NCBI RefSeq assembly: GCF_014171575.1
Contig: NZ_CP050453.1
Location: 3,100,001 to 3,164,000, forward strand
From: Microbacterium sp. Se63.02b
Lineage (GTDB): Bacteria > Actinomycetota > Actinomycetes > Actinomycetales > Microbacteriaceae
Direction: 5' to 3'
DNA: 64,000 bases
The position numbers were made by a program, and so were the translations under genes. Shown in pieces: positions 8,733-19,844 of the stretch. Each line of letters starts with the position of its first letter. Positions within the stretch are counted from its first letter, which is position 1. The notes under the pieces are model-generated. The model was not told the DNA's origin. It saw only the letters and a list, made by a program, of their open reading frames with translations, and did no database searches.

Positions 8733-9384
8733 GGCTGTCGAGCCTCCTCTCGAGGGCGCTCTGACCGAACGACAGCACGAGACAGAACACCCAGTAGACC
8801 AGCGCGGCGGCGAGGTACACGATCATGAACTCGAGCGTCGTCGCGGCGATCTGCTGCGCGACTTTGAACAGTTCCGTCACCAGGATCAGCGATGTGAGGG
8901 ACGTGTCCTTGACGAGCGAGATGAACGTGTTCGACAACGGCGGCACCGACACCCTCGCCGCCTGCGGCAGGATGATGCGCGTGAGGGTGCGCGTGCGGTT
9001 CATGCCGACCGTGTACGCGGCCTCCCACTGCCCCTTGGGGACGGAGAGGATGGCGGCGCGGACGACTTCGGCGCCGTAACCGCCGACGTTGAGCGACAGG
9101 GCGATGATCGCGCTCGGCCACGGATCGAGCGTGATCCCTATCGACGGCATGCCGTAGAAGATCACGAACAGCTGCACGAGCATCGGCGTTCCGCGGATCA
9201 CCGAGATGTAGAACCGGGCGACGCCCGAGACGACCGGATGCACCGAGATCCTCATCAGCGCGACACCGACCGCGATCACGAGCCCCAGCACGAACGACAG
9301 CAGCGCGAGTGGAACCGTCGCCGTCAGACCCGCCCAGGCGATCGGCCCGAGCGAATCGAAGAACAGCTGCCAGGGGCTCTCCAT
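8719..9384 (-). CDS. Polar amino-acid ABC importer, permease
   Basis: This HisM/GlnP-type membrane subunit of 221 residues has about five hydrophobic segments. The cytoplasmic coupling motif characteristic of the family is visible in the stretch [20 protein letters not shown], with the expected EAA-like Glu and Gly, and [10 protein letters not shown] is also typical. One gene for the permease implies a homodimeric channel. It lies 3 bases after the binding-protein gene and overlaps the ATPase gene, so the three are translated together. Confidence 0.92.
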   Translation of the reverse strand: MESPWQLFFDSLGPIAWAGLTATVPLALLSFVLGLVIAVGVALMRISVHPVVSGVARFYISVIRGTPMLVQLFVIFYGMPSIGITLDPWPSAIIALSLNVGGYGAEVVRAAILSVPKGQWEAAYTVGMNRTRTLTRIILPQAARVSVPPLSNTFISLVKDTSLTSLILVTELFKVAQQIAATTLEFMIVYLAAALVYWVFCLVLSFGQSALERRLDSRVAH

Positions 9385-9387
9385 CGA

Positions 9388-10200
9388 CTACTGGGTGACG
9401 TCTTCGCCGAAGTACTTGTCGCTGATCTCCGCCAGCGTGCCGTCGGCGCGGAGCTCCTCGAGCGCGCCGTCGACCGCCTCGACGAGCGCCTCCTTGTCCT
9501 TGGTGAACACGAAGGCCTGCTCGCCCGCCTCATCGGTCTCGGCCGCGATCTTCAGACCGGTCGGGCTGTTCGTGGTCTCGTAGTCGAGGAACGTCAGCTT
9601 GTCGTTCACGGTCGCGTCGACGCGCCCCTGACGCAGCAGCTCCACCGCCTGTGCCCATCCCTCGACGGCTTCGACCTTGGCACCCGAGTCGGTGGCCAGC
9701 TCGTACCAGTTGCTCGTGAGCGACTGGGCCGTGGTCTTGCCCTCGAGGTCGTCGAAGGACGAGATCGAGTCGTCATCGTCTGCCACGACGATCACGCCGG
9801 GCGAGACCGTGTAGGGCGCGCTGAAGAGGTACTTCTCCTCACGCTCGTCGTTGATCGAGACCTGGTTCGCGATGACGTCGAAGCGTCCGGCATCGAGGCC
9901 GGCGAAGATCGCATCCCACTGTGTCTCCTGGAACTTCACCTCGAGACCCAGCTTGTCGGCGACGGCCTGGATGATCTCGACGTCGAAGCCGGTGAGGTCA
10001 CCGGAGCCGCCGTCGTCGTGAAAGCTGAACGGGCGGTAGGTGCCCTCGGTCGCGACCGTCAACGTACCGTCCTGCACGAGCCCGAAATCGGGGCCTTCTT
10101 CGCTGCCGGAAGTGTTCGCGGGGGTGCTCGACCCGCTGCAGGCGGTGAGCGCGGCTGCAGCGACGACGAGTGCGGTGACGGCGATGAGACGACGGGACAT
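9388..10200 (-). CDS. Amino-acid ABC importer, substrate-binding lipoprotein (cystine-like)
   Basis: This extracellular lipoprotein of 270 residues has a signal peptide ending in the lipobox LTAC (Cys21). The mature part is a type II periplasmic-binding fold of the bacterial SBP_3 family with the signature GFDVEIIQAVADKLG. The stretch WDAIFAGLDAGRFDVIANQVSI followed by an S-x-PYTVS box is close to cystine-binding proteins (FliY/TcyJ type), so cystine is my best guess at the ligand; another polar amino acid is possible. AGGAGGG precedes the ATG. It is the first gene of the operon. Confidence 0.9.
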   Translation of the reverse strand: MSRRLIAVTALVVAAAALTACSGSSTPANTSGSEEGPDFGLVQDGTLTVATEGTYRPFSFHDDGGSGDLTGFDVEIIQAVADKLGLEVKFQETQWDAIFAGLDAGRFDVIANQVSINDEREEKYLFSAPYTVSPGVIVVADDDDSISSFDDLEGKTTAQSLTSNWYELATDSGAKVEAVEGWAQAVELLRQGRVDATVNDKLTFLDYETTNSPTGLKIAAETDEAGEQAFVFTKDKEALVEAVDGALEELRADGTLAEISDKYFGEDVTQ

Positions 10201-10330
10201 GGACCCTCCTGGGGTGAGATGCGCGGGTGCGAGTTTACGCGACGGCCGCGGGAACCCCCTCACAGTACGCGGGATCGCGGCGGTTCGACGCATCCGATGA
10301 CGATTCGTTTCCGAGGGTCGCGCGGACGCA

Positions 10331-10363
10331 GAAACGCCCCCGGGGTGAACCCGGGGGCGTTTC
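10331..10363 (-). terminator. Strong hairpin terminator after rplA
   Basis: A perfect 14-bp stem (arms 10331-10344 and 10350-10363) with a 5-base GTGAA loop lies just past the rplA stop. It ends in TTTC on either strand, so it could act in both directions. It ends the rplK-rplA transcript and insulates it from the ABC importer operon. Confidence 0.85.
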
Positions 10364-10375
10364 AGCGAGTCAGAC

Positions 10376-11065
10376 TCAGATGGAGTTGACGTCCAGCGGG
10401 ATGCCGGGGCCGAACGTGGTCGACACCGCACCCTTCTGGATGTAACGGCCCTTGGAGCTCGACGGCTTGAGGCGGACGATCTCCTCGAGGGCAGCGCCGA
10501 TGTTCTCGTTCAGCTGCTCTGCGGTGAAGGAGGCCTTGCCCACGACGAAGTGCACGTTGGCGTGCTTGTCGACACGGAACTCGATCTTTCCGCCCTTGAT
10601 CTCCTCGACGGCCTTGGCCGGGTTCGGAGTCACGGTGCCGGTCTTCGGGTTCGGCATCAGACCACGCGGTCCGAGCACCTTTCCGAGACGACCGACCTGA
10701 CCCATGAGCTCCGGCGTGGAGACGGCGGCGTCGAAGTTGGTCCAACCGTCGGCGACCTTCTGGATGAGCTCGGCGCCGCCGACCTCATCTGCACCTGCGG
10801 CGATCGCGGCCTCGGCGGCGGGGCCGGTGGCGAACACGATGACGCGAGCGGTCTTACCGGTGCCGTGCGGCAGGATGACGGTGCCGCGCACCATCTGGTC
10901 GGCCTTGCGGGGGTCGACGGCGAGCTTCAGCGCGACCTCGACGGTCGAGTCGAACTTCGACGAGCCGGTCTCCTTCGCGAGGGCGACGGCCTCGGTCGGG
11001 GTGTAGAAACGGTCTGCCTCGATCTTCTCGGCGGCAGCCTTGTAAGCCTTGGACTTGGTAGCCAT
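10376..11065 (-). CDS. rplA: 50S ribosomal protein L1
   Basis: L1 binds 23S rRNA at the stalk near the E site and in many bacteria represses its own rplK-rplA mRNA. The 229-residue length is normal, and the family signature around [14 protein letters not shown] is intact, as is HGTGKT. AGGAG precedes the ATG. It follows rplK by 11 bases, in the standard order, and ends at a strong hairpin. Confidence 0.98.
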   Translation of the reverse strand: MATKSKAYKAAAEKIEADRFYTPTEAVALAKETGSSKFDSTVEVALKLAVDPRKADQMVRGTVILPHGTGKTARVIVFATGPAAEAAIAAGADEVGGAELIQKVADGWTNFDAAVSTPELMGQVGRLGKVLGPRGLMPNPKTGTVTPNPAKAVEEIKGGKIEFRVDKHANVHFVVGKASFTAEQLNENIGAALEEIVRLKPSSSKGRYIQKGAVSTTFGPGIPLDVNSI

Positions 11066-11076
11066 GATTATTCTCC

Positions 11077-11508
11077 TCAGCCCTCGACCGTGATGCCCAT
11101 GGAACGGGCGGTGCCGGCGATGATCTTCGAGGCGGCCTCGATGTCGTTCGCGTTCAGGTCGGCCTGCTTGGTCTCGGCGATCTGACGGACCTGGTCCTTG
11201 GTGATCTTCGCGACCTTGACGGTGTGGGGGGTCGAGGACCCCTTCGGCACGCCTGCGGCCTTCTTGATGAGCTCCGCAGCCGGCGGGGTCTTCAGGATGA
11301 ACGTGAAGCTGCGGTCCTCGTAGACGGTGATCTCGACGGGGATGACGTTGCCGCGCTGCGACTCGGTCGCGGCGTTGTACGCCTTGCAGAACTCCATGAT
11401 GTTGACGCCATGCTGACCGAGCGCGGGGCCGATCGGCGGCGCCGGGTTGGCTGCACCGGCGTTGATCTGAAGCTTGATCAGGCCGGTCACCTTCTTCTTC
11501 GGTGCCAT
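11077..11508 (-). CDS. rplK: 50S ribosomal protein L11
   Basis: L11 binds the GTPase-centre rRNA and is needed for factor binding and the stringent response. The 143-residue length and key motifs are normal: the N-terminal [13 protein letters not shown] loop (the thiostrepton/RelA region) and the C-terminal ARSMGI helix. GAAAGGAAAG precedes the ATG. It is cotranscribed with rplA and separated from nusG by 289 bases with its own apparent promoter and a terminator. Confidence 0.98.
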
Positions 11509-11617
11509 TCTCTTTCCTTTCGTCGAATCGGATGCCGGAGCATCCGTTTCTCCCACGAGTCCGGCATCTCCGGACCGTGGTCGCTTGCACACGCCGAAAC
11601 GTCGCACAAACCACACA

Positions 11618-11623
11618 AGTATA
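11618..11623 (-). promoter_or_regulatory. Probable -10 box of the rplK-rplA promoter
   Basis: On the minus strand the hexamer TATACT stands about 110 bases before the rplK start, in the middle of the otherwise gene-free rplK-nusG interval. No good TTGACA-like box lies 16-18 bases upstream, so the call rests on the -10 box and the context. Confidence 0.45.
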
Positions 11624-11750
11624 CCCGATCGGAGCGACGTGCTCGCGCGCCGCCTCCCGCCCTCACTCGCTCCCCATGAGGGGCCAAGACACGCCCCGTC
11701 TGTCGCATGCAACACGGCGTTTCCTGACCCCTCACCAGGGCCGCAGACAT

Positions 11751-11784
11751 GAGAACGGCCGCCCCGATAGGGACGGCCGTTCTC
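11751..11784 (-). terminator. Hairpin terminator after nusG
   Basis: An 11-bp perfect stem (arms 11751-11761 and 11774-11784) extends by further C-G pairs around a GATA loop. It lies 13 bases after the nusG stop and separates nusG from the rplK promoter region. Confidence 0.8.
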
Positions 11785-11797
11785 GTGAGGACTGGTG

Positions 11798-12841
11798 TCA
11801 GACCATCTTGGTGACCTGGTCGAACGACAGCTCGACCGGGGTCTCGCGCTCGAACAGGGAGACGAGGACCGTGAGCTTGCCGCTCTCGGGCTTGATCTCG
11901 CTGATCGAACCGGGAAGCCCCGCGAAGGAGCCCTCCTTGATCGTGATGGTCTCGCCGACCTCGAAGTCGACCTCGGCCGGCAGCGGACGGGCGACGGCGA
12001 CGCCGCCCTTCGATGCGATGTTCTTGGCCGTCGGAACGTCCTTGACCTCGACGAGCGACTTCAGCATGTTGAAGGCCTCTTCGAAGCGCAGCGGCGTCGG
12101 GTTGTGCGCGTTGCCCACGAAGCCCGTGACACCCGGGGTGTGACGCACGACCGACCAGGTGTCTTCCGTGAGCTCCATGCGCACCAGCACGTAGCCGGGG
12201 ATGCGCACGCGGGTGACCATCTTGCGCTGGCCGTTCTTGATCTCGACGACGTCTTCCATCGGGACCTCGACCTGGTAGATCTCGTCCTCGACCTCGAGCG
12301 TCGACTTGCGCTGCTCGATGTTGGCCTTCACCTTGCGCTCGAAGCCCGCGTAGGAGTGGATGACGTACCACTTGCCCGGGAGCATGCGCAGGTCCATGCG
12401 GAAGGCCTCGTACGGGTCTTCCTCCGCGTCTTCGTCGGACTCGTCGTCCGAGGAGTCCTCGCCGTTCTGCTCGTCATCGGCACCCAGCTCGGGTCCGTCG
12501 TACGGGGTGACCTCTTCGGCCGCGGCCGCGTCGAGGTCGGCGGCCTCTTCGGCCACCGATTCGTTGAGGACCTCAGCGGCGGCCTCAGACTCAGCCGCTT
12601 CGTCCAGGTTGAGAGCGTCGTTCACGATGGCGTCCGCCTCCGGGTCGTCGATGTCGATGTCGATGTCTTCCGTGTCATCCTCATCGCCGTCCTCGTCTTC
12701 GACGTGGACCGCGACGTGTTCGGCCGAGGTGGCCGAGAGCTCTTCCTCGGCGAGGACGTTGCCCTCCTGGGCTTCGTCTTCCTCGCTGGACTGCTCTGCG
12801 GCGGTCGCCCAGTCGGCGTCGTCGGAATATCGTTCAGACAC
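11798..12841 (-). CDS. nusG: Transcription elongation/antitermination factor NusG
   Basis: NusG binds RNA polymerase through its NGN domain and ribosomal S10 or Rho through its KOW domain. At 347 residues the protein is almost twice the E. coli length because about 155 N-terminal residues form a very acidic, low-complexity region with an alternating Asp-Ile stretch near residues 60-66. The NGN domain starts at GKWYVIHSY (about 157) and the KOW motif sits near residues 295-320. Long acidic extensions are known in actinobacterial NusG. The gene follows secE by 42 bases. Confidence 0.97.
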   Translation of the reverse strand: MSERYSDDADWATAAEQSSEEDEAQEGNVLAEEELSATSAEHVAVHVEDEDGDEDDTEDIDIDIDDPEADAIVNDALNLDEAAESEAAAEVLNESVAEEAADLDAAAAEEVTPYDGPELGADDEQNGEDSSDDESDEDAEEDPYEAFRMDLRMLPGKWYVIHSYAGFERKVKANIEQRKSTLEVEDEIYQVEVPMEDVVEIKNGQRKMVTRVRIPGYVLVRMELTEDTWSVVRHTPGVTGFVGNAHNPTPLRFEEAFNMLKSLVEVKDVPTAKNIASKGGVAVARPLPAEVDFEVGETITIKEGSFAGLPGSISEIKPESGKLTVLVSLFERETPVELSFDQVTKMV

Positions 12842-12883
12842 GTTGCTTCTTCTCCATAGCTGCGGCGCGAGCCGCGGGGGTCA

Positions 12884-13156
12884 TCAGCCAGGGATTCCGA
12901 ACACCCAGTGCGTCACGAATGCGAACAGAGTGTCCAAGCCGTAGACGATGCCCATGACGATGATCACGAAGACGAGCACCACCAGGGTGAACTTGAACAG
13001 CTCCTTGCGAGTCGGGGTGACGACCTTGCGGAGCTCGGCGATGACCTGGCGGATGAACAGGGCGATGCCCCCGAAGAACCGGGAGAAGGGGTTGCCCTTC
13101 TTCTCGCGGGTGGCGCCGGCCGCGACGACCTCGCCGCGCGGTTCGTCCTGATCCAT
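12884..13156 (-). CDS. secE: Preprotein translocase subunit SecE
   Basis: SecE clamps SecY in the Sec translocon of the inner membrane. The 90-residue protein has a charged N-terminus, the amphipathic helix with the family motif IAELRKVVTPTRKEL and one membrane helix at about residues 54-76. The single-helix form is normal outside enterobacteria. It lies between tRNA-Trp and nusG, the typical bacterial order. Confidence 0.97.
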   Translation of the reverse strand: MDQDEPRGEVVAAGATREKKGNPFSRFFGGIALFIRQVIAELRKVVTPTRKELFKFTLVVLVFVIIVMGIVYGLDTLFAFVTHWVFGIPG

Positions 13157-13196
13157 CCTGAATGTACCTTTCGTGTGTCAGCGTTGCGCTGACGCG

Positions 13197-13269
<73 letters not shown>

Positions 13270-13463
13270 AGAGGCCGGAAGGCCTCGTGGGTGTCTTCCA
13301 CTCTGCCACCGAATCTGCGATCGGGAGACCCCAGGCACGGCGAAAGAATGCAGAAAACAACTGCTCCACAAGCATACGGCATCGATCCGATGCTGCCGAA
13401 CCGGAACCGGAATACGCGTTGTTGCTAGGCTCGGCGAGCGGGAAACAGGGGGAAGGGGCGCGT

Positions 13464-15289
13464 GTGAGCGCGGATGTGCAGCAGTTCCAGGTGGATCTGC
13501 GCGGAGTCGTCGACCTGCTCAGCAGGCATATCTACTCCAGTCCTCGGGTGTACCTGCGAGAGCTCCTGCAGAACGCCCGTGACGCGATCACCGCCCGCCG
13601 CGAGGTCGACGGCGGAGGCGGATGCATCCGGATCACCCCGCTGACCGCCGAGACGGGCGAATTCGTGCTGCGAGACGACGGCGTCGGTCTCACCTCCTCA
13701 GAAGTCGCCGACCTGCTGGCGACCGTCGGTCGCAGCTCCAAGCGCGACATCTTCGACCTCCCGCGCAGCGACTACCTCGGCCAGTTCGGCATCGGGCTGC
13801 TCAGCTGCTTCATGGTCGCCGACACCATCGTGATCCGCTCCCGCAGCGCCCGTGGCGGCGCCTCGGTGGAGTGGACCGGGAGCGCCGACGGCACCTTCCA
13901 GGTGGTCGAGATCGAGGAGGAGCTGCCGATCGGCACCAGCGTCCACCTCGTGCCGCGCTTCGACGCCGACGAGCTGCTGCGTCCAGCCGCGGTGCACGAG
14001 CTGGCGACCACCTTCGGCGAGTTCCTGCCGGTCCGCCTGACGGTCGACACCGCTGCGGGCGACATCGACATCACCAGGGATCCTCCCTTCCTCGACGCCG
14101 CGACCGACCCCGATGCGGCGGTGCAGTACGGACGCGATCTCCTCGGCGCGAGCCCGCTCGACGTGATCGAGCTGAGCGAACCGGCCACCGGCACCCGTGG
14201 TCTCGCCTACGTCCTCCCCTATGCCCCTCCGCCCGGCGCACGCCAGGCGTCGCGCATGTACCTGGGGCGGATGCTGCTGGCGGAACGCGTCGACGACGTG
14301 CTCCCCGAGTGGGCGTTCTTCGTGCGCGCGGTCATCGACTCCGCGGGCCTCGCCCCCACTGCCAGCAGGGAGTCCCTCGTCGAGGACGCAGCGCTCGAAC
14401 GCGTGCGCGAACAGCTCGGCGCCGGCATCCGCCGTTGGGTCCTCGAACTGGGGCTGCGCGAACCGCATCGCCTCGCGCAGTTCGTCGCGGTGCACGAGGT
14501 CGGGCTCAAATCGCTCGTGCGACACGACGAGGAGCTCGCGCACTTCATCTCGCGCTGGCTGACCGTCGAGACGACGCACGGCACCGTGCGCATCGGCGAC
14601 CTCGTGCAGCGCTACCCCCACGTCCGCTACGCACAGAGCGTCGACGAGTTCCGGCAGGTCGCCGGCATCTCGCCGTCCGACGAAGTGCTCGTCAACGGCG
14701 GGTACCTCTACGACGCCGACCTGATCAGGATGCTGCCGGACCTGTACCCGCATGTCACGGTGGAGCAGGTCGACGTCACCGGCGAGCTCGACCGTCTCGA
14801 TCCGCCTCCCCTCGACGACCGCGATGCCGCCGTCGCCCTGGAGACCCGGGCCGGCGCCGTGCTCGCGGCATCCGAGTGCTCCGTCGTGGTGCGCGCTCGA
14901 TCGACCGCCCCGACCTCTCGGGGCTCTACGTCGCCGACCCCGAAGTGCTCCGGGCCATCGACCGCAGCCGCACCAAGGGCATCACCGGCGCCCTGTGGGG
15001 CGGCGTCCTGGACCGCATCGACCAGACGCGATCCTCGGCGCGCGAGGAAGACCTGCGCGCGCGACTGTGCCTGAACTGGTCGAACCGGGTCGTCCGCGCA
15101 CTCGTCCGCGTGCAGGACGACGCCGTGTTCGCCCGCACTGTGCAGCTCCTCTACATCCAGGCCCTGCTCGCGGGGCATCATCCCCTCTCCGACGCCGATC
15201 GCGCACTGATGACCACCGCGCTCGCCGACCTCGTCTCGCTCTCGGCCGGGCTCGAAGGGGATCAGCTCCCTTTCGGGGACGCCCGCTGA
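13464..15289 (+). CDS. Hsp90-family ATPase (HtpG-like), one frame break
   Basis: This cytoplasmic chaperone-like ATPase is about 609 residues once the frames are joined. The GHKL ATP site is clear: LRELLQNARDA (Asn/Glu box), DDGVGLTSSEV (Asp-x-Gly-x-Gly) and GQFGIGLLSCFMVAD. The middle domain keeps FVRAVIDSAGLAPTASRESL, like the HtpG region that carries the catalytic Arg. The rest is divergent from standard HtpG, so this is the atypical actinobacterial Hsp90 paralogue. Translation starts at a GTG after GGAAGGGG. One base appears to be missing at about 14886-14896. A large TPR protein follows 25 bases later and is a likely partner. Confidence 0.85.
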
Positions 15290-15314
15290 CACTCTCCACC
15301 GAAGGGTTCCGTCC

Positions 15315-18111
15315 ATGGCACGTCCGAAGAAGCGCTTCCAGCAGCTGATCGAGGAGATCGATCGCACGCCCTGGGGACGGGCCGAGCAGGCCCTCGTCGC
15401 GGACGCGGTGGCGCTCGCCGTCGAGATCGGCGATGAGCGCCTCGAGTACGAGGCGCGCATGCGGCAGACCGCCTCGGCGAACATGGGTGGCGCGACCGAC
15501 GTGATGCTGAACTCGTTCGCATGGTGCCTGGCACATCACGACGCCGACCCGCAGCGTTTTCCCGCGGACCTCGACAACGGCGGCGCCGACCTGATGTGGC
15601 AGTTCAAGTGGATGGCGTCTTCGCTGCGCTCCTCCCCCGCGTTCTCGCAGGAGCAGATCGCCGCCGTGCTCGACGACATGGAGGCGCACTACCGTGCCGC
15701 GGGACTCGGCGTGAGCGGTGTGCTCACAGCCCGGTTCGAAGACGCCTGGGATGCCGGGCGCATGGACGACGCGGAAGCGCTGCGCGTGCAGCTGGAGACC
15801 ACGCCTCGCGACGACCACAGCCACTGCGATGCGTGCGGACGCAGTCAGATCGCCGGGTTCTACGCGGACACGGACCGCGACGCCGAGGCGATCGTGCTCG
15901 TCGAGGAGATGATCGAGGGCGGGTTCTCCTGTGGCGAGGAACCCGAGCACGCGCTCTCCCGCGCACTGCTCCCCTACCTCCGCGCCGGACGCTTCGACGA
16001 GGCGAAGACCGCACATCTGCGCAGTTACCGTCTGGCCAAGGACAACCCGGACAACCTGCGTATCGTCGCGAACAACATCGTCTTCGCCGCGGTCACCGGC
16101 AACGAGGCACGCGCCCTCGCGCTGGTGGAGAAGCACATCGCCTGGCTCGCGCACGACGGGCTGAACGTCGACGCGCACTTCGCCGCCCTCGCGGCCCTCG
16201 CCGTGGCACTGGACCGCGTCACCGCTGCCGGACACGGCGACACACCGGTGCGCGGCGCGGAGTCCCCGGCGCTGGTGCCGTTCTTCGGCGCGCACGACGG
16301 CGCGTGGAGCGCCTCCGAACTCGCAGCGACGGCGTGGACCGCGGCCGAGCGCATCGGCGCGGCGTTCGACGAGAGGGACGGCACCGACGGACATGCGCGC
16401 AGCCTGGAGCGGATGCGGGCCCTCGCCGGCGAGCAGTACGACGTGCCGATCCGGTCCGACGCCTTCGTCGCCCCCACCACCTCCGCCGTCCCCACCGATG
16501 CGGACGCGTGGTTCGAGCGCGCGATGCAGCTCGCGCAGTTCGGCGCCGAGCACGAAACGCTCCAGGCTCTCCCGCACGCGCTCGAGGTCGAGGACCCGGC
16601 GAAGCGGGCTCAACTGCTGTCCATGCGCCTCGGCATCCTGATCGCACTGGAGCGGGCGGACGAAGCCCTCCAGCTGCTCCCCGAGCGCATCGCCGCGCTG
16701 CGGGCGGCCGGCCTCGACGCGCAGGCCGACCTCGAGCAGCGCCTGGGGCTGGCGACCTTCGGCCTCGACACACCGGAGGCGACGGCCGCTCTGGAAGAGG
16801 CCATCGCCGCCGCCGACGACCTCCCCGCCTGGTCACGCGGCGACCTCGCGATCAGCCGCGCAGCCCTGCACCTGCGCTCGAGCGAGCCGGATGCCGCACT
16901 GGATCACGCCGAGGTCGCGGCCCGATCGTTCGCCGAGGCGGAAGACGCACGACTGACCAACACCACGACGTTGCTGGCCATCTCGGCGGTGCTCAGCAAG
17001 GGCGACCTCGAGGCAGGATCCTCGCTCCTCGATCGCCTTCTCGCGCAGGACGACCTCAGCAGGGGGCATCGCGCGCAGGCGCTGCAGACGCGCGCCAGAG
17101 TCCGCGGCGGCACGGGTTCGTACAGCGAGGGCGCGGTCGACGCCGATGAGTCCTGCCGTCTGCTGGCCGACCTCGGCGCGACGCGGGCGCTCGGTGAGGC
17201 GCACCTCCTCGCCGGCGCCCTGTGGGAAGACGCGGACGACCCGGAGAAGGCGGTCTCCCGCTACCGCCTCGCCACCAGGATCGCCGGTGAAGAGGGAGGC
17301 GATGCGACCGGCGTGGACTTCCGCCTCGCGCGCGCATGCTGCGCGTCGGCGACGCGGAGGAGGCGGCCGAGCTCTTCGGTGACGTGCTGCAACGCGAGGA
17401 GGAGGCCGAGGCTCCTGCCGGCTCTCGCGCGATGACGGCGTCTATGCTCGCCCGTGCCCTGAGCGCCGCCGGCGAGTTCGGGCAGTCCGTCGGGGGCCCA
17501 CGGCTATGCCTCCGAACTGTTCGGTCAAGCGGAGGAGCACGCGGATCAGGCGATGTCGATGACCGAGCAGGCCAAGATCCTCGCGCGTTTCGAGGAGCAC
17601 GACGATGCGATCGCCCTGCTCGAGTCGGCTGCGGAGATCGTGCGGCGCGCGCCGGACGCGGTCGGCGCACTCACCGAGGTTCTGCACAGCCTGGGACAGG
17701 CGTACGGCGGACGCGGCGATGAGCGGGCGTTCGCGCTCTTCGACGAGGTCGCCGCCCTCGCACGGCAGCACGAGGCCGAATGGCTGCTCGCCGATGTGAC
17801 CGACTCGCGGACGCGCCCTGGCCGAACTCGGCCGCGTGGACGAGGGCGTCTCCGCTGCCCTCACGGCCGCCGACGGATTCGCGGCACTCGGCGACCTGGG
17901 CTCCGCGGGAGGCTCGGAGCTCTTCGCCGCGCGCGTCCTCGCCGGCAACGAGCGCTCAGCCGACGCCGTACCCGTGTACCGCAGCGCGATCGAACACGCG
18001 GCAGGCCACCCTCCGCTGCACCAGGTCGCTTCGCTCGAGCTCGGCAACGTGCTCGAAGCACTCGGGCGCCACAGCGAGGCGGCCGAAGTGCGTGCCGTCG
18101 TGGAGAGCTGA
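15315..18111 (+). CDS. Large tetratricopeptide-repeat protein (three frame breaks)
   Basis: This cytoplasmic, mostly helical protein of about 932 residues has many 30-40-residue repeats of the TPR type (ALEEAIAAADDLPAW and similar). A CDAC motif lies near residue 175 after a His. The frame shifts at about 17326-17338 (one base lost), at GGGGG 17492-17496 (one gained) and at about 17800-17818 (one gained); the four segments then read as continuous repeat sequence to the final AEVRAVVES. It follows the Hsp90-like gene by 25 bases. TPR proteins are common Hsp90 partners in eukaryotes, so a chaperone-adaptor pair is a reasonable but untested idea. Confidence 0.72.
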
Positions 18112-18119
18112 GCGCCCGC

Positions 18120-19844
18120 TCAGAACAGCTGCCGCCAATTCGCCTTGGCGAGGTCGAGGAGCTCGTCACCGCGGCCCGACATCACGGTGCGGATCGCATA
18201 CAGCGCGAAGCCCTTGACCTGGGCGGCCTCGATGGCGGGCGGCATGGACAGCTCCTGCCGCTCTGTGACCACGTCGAGCAGGGCGGGGCCGTCGTGCGCG
18301 AGCACCTCTCGCACCGCATCGGGAAGATCCTCGCTGCGCTCCACACGCCGTGCGAAGATGCCCATCGCCTCGGCGATCGCCGCGAAGCTGGGGTTGTCGA
18401 GGCCGGTGCCGTAGGTCACGAAGCCCGCGGCCTTCATCTCGAGCTCGACGAAGTTCAGCGAGGAGTTGTTCACGACGATCGTCTTCACCGGGAGCGCGTT
18501 CTGCGTGAGCGTGAGCAGCTCGCCGAGCATCATCGCGAGTCCGCCGTCGCCGGCCAGGGCGACGACCTGCCGGTCCGGATGCGCGACCTGGGCGCCGATG
18601 CCGTGCATCAGGGCGTTGGCCATGGATCCGTGCGTGAACGACCCGATCAGGCGGCGCTCCTCGGTCATCGACAGGTAGCGCGCTGCCCACACCGTCGGGG
18701 AGCCCACATCTGCGGTGAAGATCGCGTCGTCAGCGGCGTGCTCATCCAGCAGCCGCGCAAGATACTGCGGGTGGATCGGGCGCTTGGACTTGGCCGGGAC
18801 CGCCAGCTCGTCGAGCTTCTTGCGCGTCTTGCGGTAGTGCGCGACCGCGTCGTCGAGATGCCCACGGTCGTCGTTCCTCGCAATCCGCGGCAGCAGTGCC
18901 TCCGCGGTGGCACGCACGTCGCCGACCAGCCCCAGGTCGAGGGGATGCCGTTTGCCCAGCTGCGCCCCGCGGATGTCGACCTGGATCGTGGTCGCGCCGT
19001 CCGGATAGAACTGCTCGTACGGGAAGTCGCTGCCCAGCACCAGGAGGGCATCGGACGCCTCCATGGCTCTGAATCCGGATGCGAAGCCGAGCAGGCCCGT
19101 CATCCCGACGTCGAAGGGATTGTCGTACTCGATGAACTCCTTGCCGCGCAGGGCATGCACGATCGGTGCGCCGAGCTTGTCGGCCAGGGCGACGACCTCG
19201 TCGTGCGCGCCCTCGACCCCGGCACCGGCGAGGATCGTGACGCTCTTCGCCGCGTTCAGGAGCGTCGCCGCCTTCTCGAGCTCTGCACCGCTGGGGACGA
19301 TCACGGGGCGAGCGCGTTCGATCACGACGGCGCGGTCGTCGGCGATCTCGGCCAGCGCGACGTCACCGGGGATGACGAGCACGGCGACACCGCGCTCCTC
19401 GATCGCCGCCCGCATGGCGATCTCCAGCAGCCGGGGCATCTGCTTCGGATCGGCGACGTACTCGACGTAGACGCTGCACTCTCGGAAGAGCTCCTGCGGA
19501 TGCGTCTCCTGGAAGTACCCGGTGCCGATCTCGGTCGTGGGGATGTGCGCCGCGATCGCCAGCACGGGGACGCGCGACCGCTGCGCGTCGTACAGGCCGT
19601 TGATGAGGTGCAGGTTGCCGGGACCGCAGGAGCCGGCGACGACCGCGAGCTCTCCCGTGGTGGCGGCATCCGCCGCGGCGGCGAACGCGGCGGACTCCTC
19701 GTGCCGGACGTGAACCCAGCGGATGGTGCCGTCCTTGCGCAGCGCATCCGTGAAACCGTTCAGCGAGTCACCCGGGATGCCGTAGACACGGTCGATCCCG
19801 TTGGCGTGCAGAGTCTTGACGATGTTCTCAGCGACGTTGGCCAT
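18120..19844 (-). CDS. poxB: Thiamine-diphosphate pyruvate oxidase (pyruvate:quinone oxidoreductase)
   Basis: The enzyme converts pyruvate and a quinone to acetate, CO2 and quinol at the membrane. The 574-residue protein has all three ThDP-family domains: the N-terminal part with the catalytic Glu (HVRHEESAAFAAAA), the FAD domain, and the C-terminal ThDP site GDGGLAMML...NNSSLNF. The last 20 residues (GDELLDLAKANWRQLF) resemble the amphipathic membrane-binding helix of E. coli PoxB. It is monocistronic and convergent to the TPR gene. Acetate made here could feed the glyoxylate shunt genes found 12 kb away. Confidence 0.88.
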   Translation of the reverse strand: MANVAENIVKTLHANGIDRVYGIPGDSLNGFTDALRKDGTIRWVHVRHEESAAFAAAADAATTGELAVVAGSCGPGNLHLINGLYDAQRSRVPVLAIAAHIPTTEIGTGYFQETHPQELFRECSVYVEYVADPKQMPRLLEIAMRAAIEERGVAVLVIPGDVALAEIADDRAVVIERARPVIVPSGAELEKAATLLNAAKSVTILAGAGVEGAHDEVVALADKLGAPIVHALRGKEFIEYDNPFDVGMTGLLGFASGFRAMEASDALLVLGSDFPYEQFYPDGATTIQVDIRGAQLGKRHPLDLGLVGDVRATAEALLPRIARNDDRGHLDDAVAHYRKTRKKLDELAVPAKSKRPIHPQYLARLLDEHAADDAIFTADVGSPTVWAARYLSMTEERRLIGSFTHGSMANALMHGIGAQVAHPDRQVVALAGDGGLAMMLGELLTLTQNALPVKTIVVNNSSLNFVELEMKAAGFVTYGTGLDNPSFAAIAEAMGIFARRVERSEDLPDAVREVLAHDGPALLDVVTERQELSMPPAIEAAQVKGFALYAIRTVMSGRGDELLDLAKANWRQLF

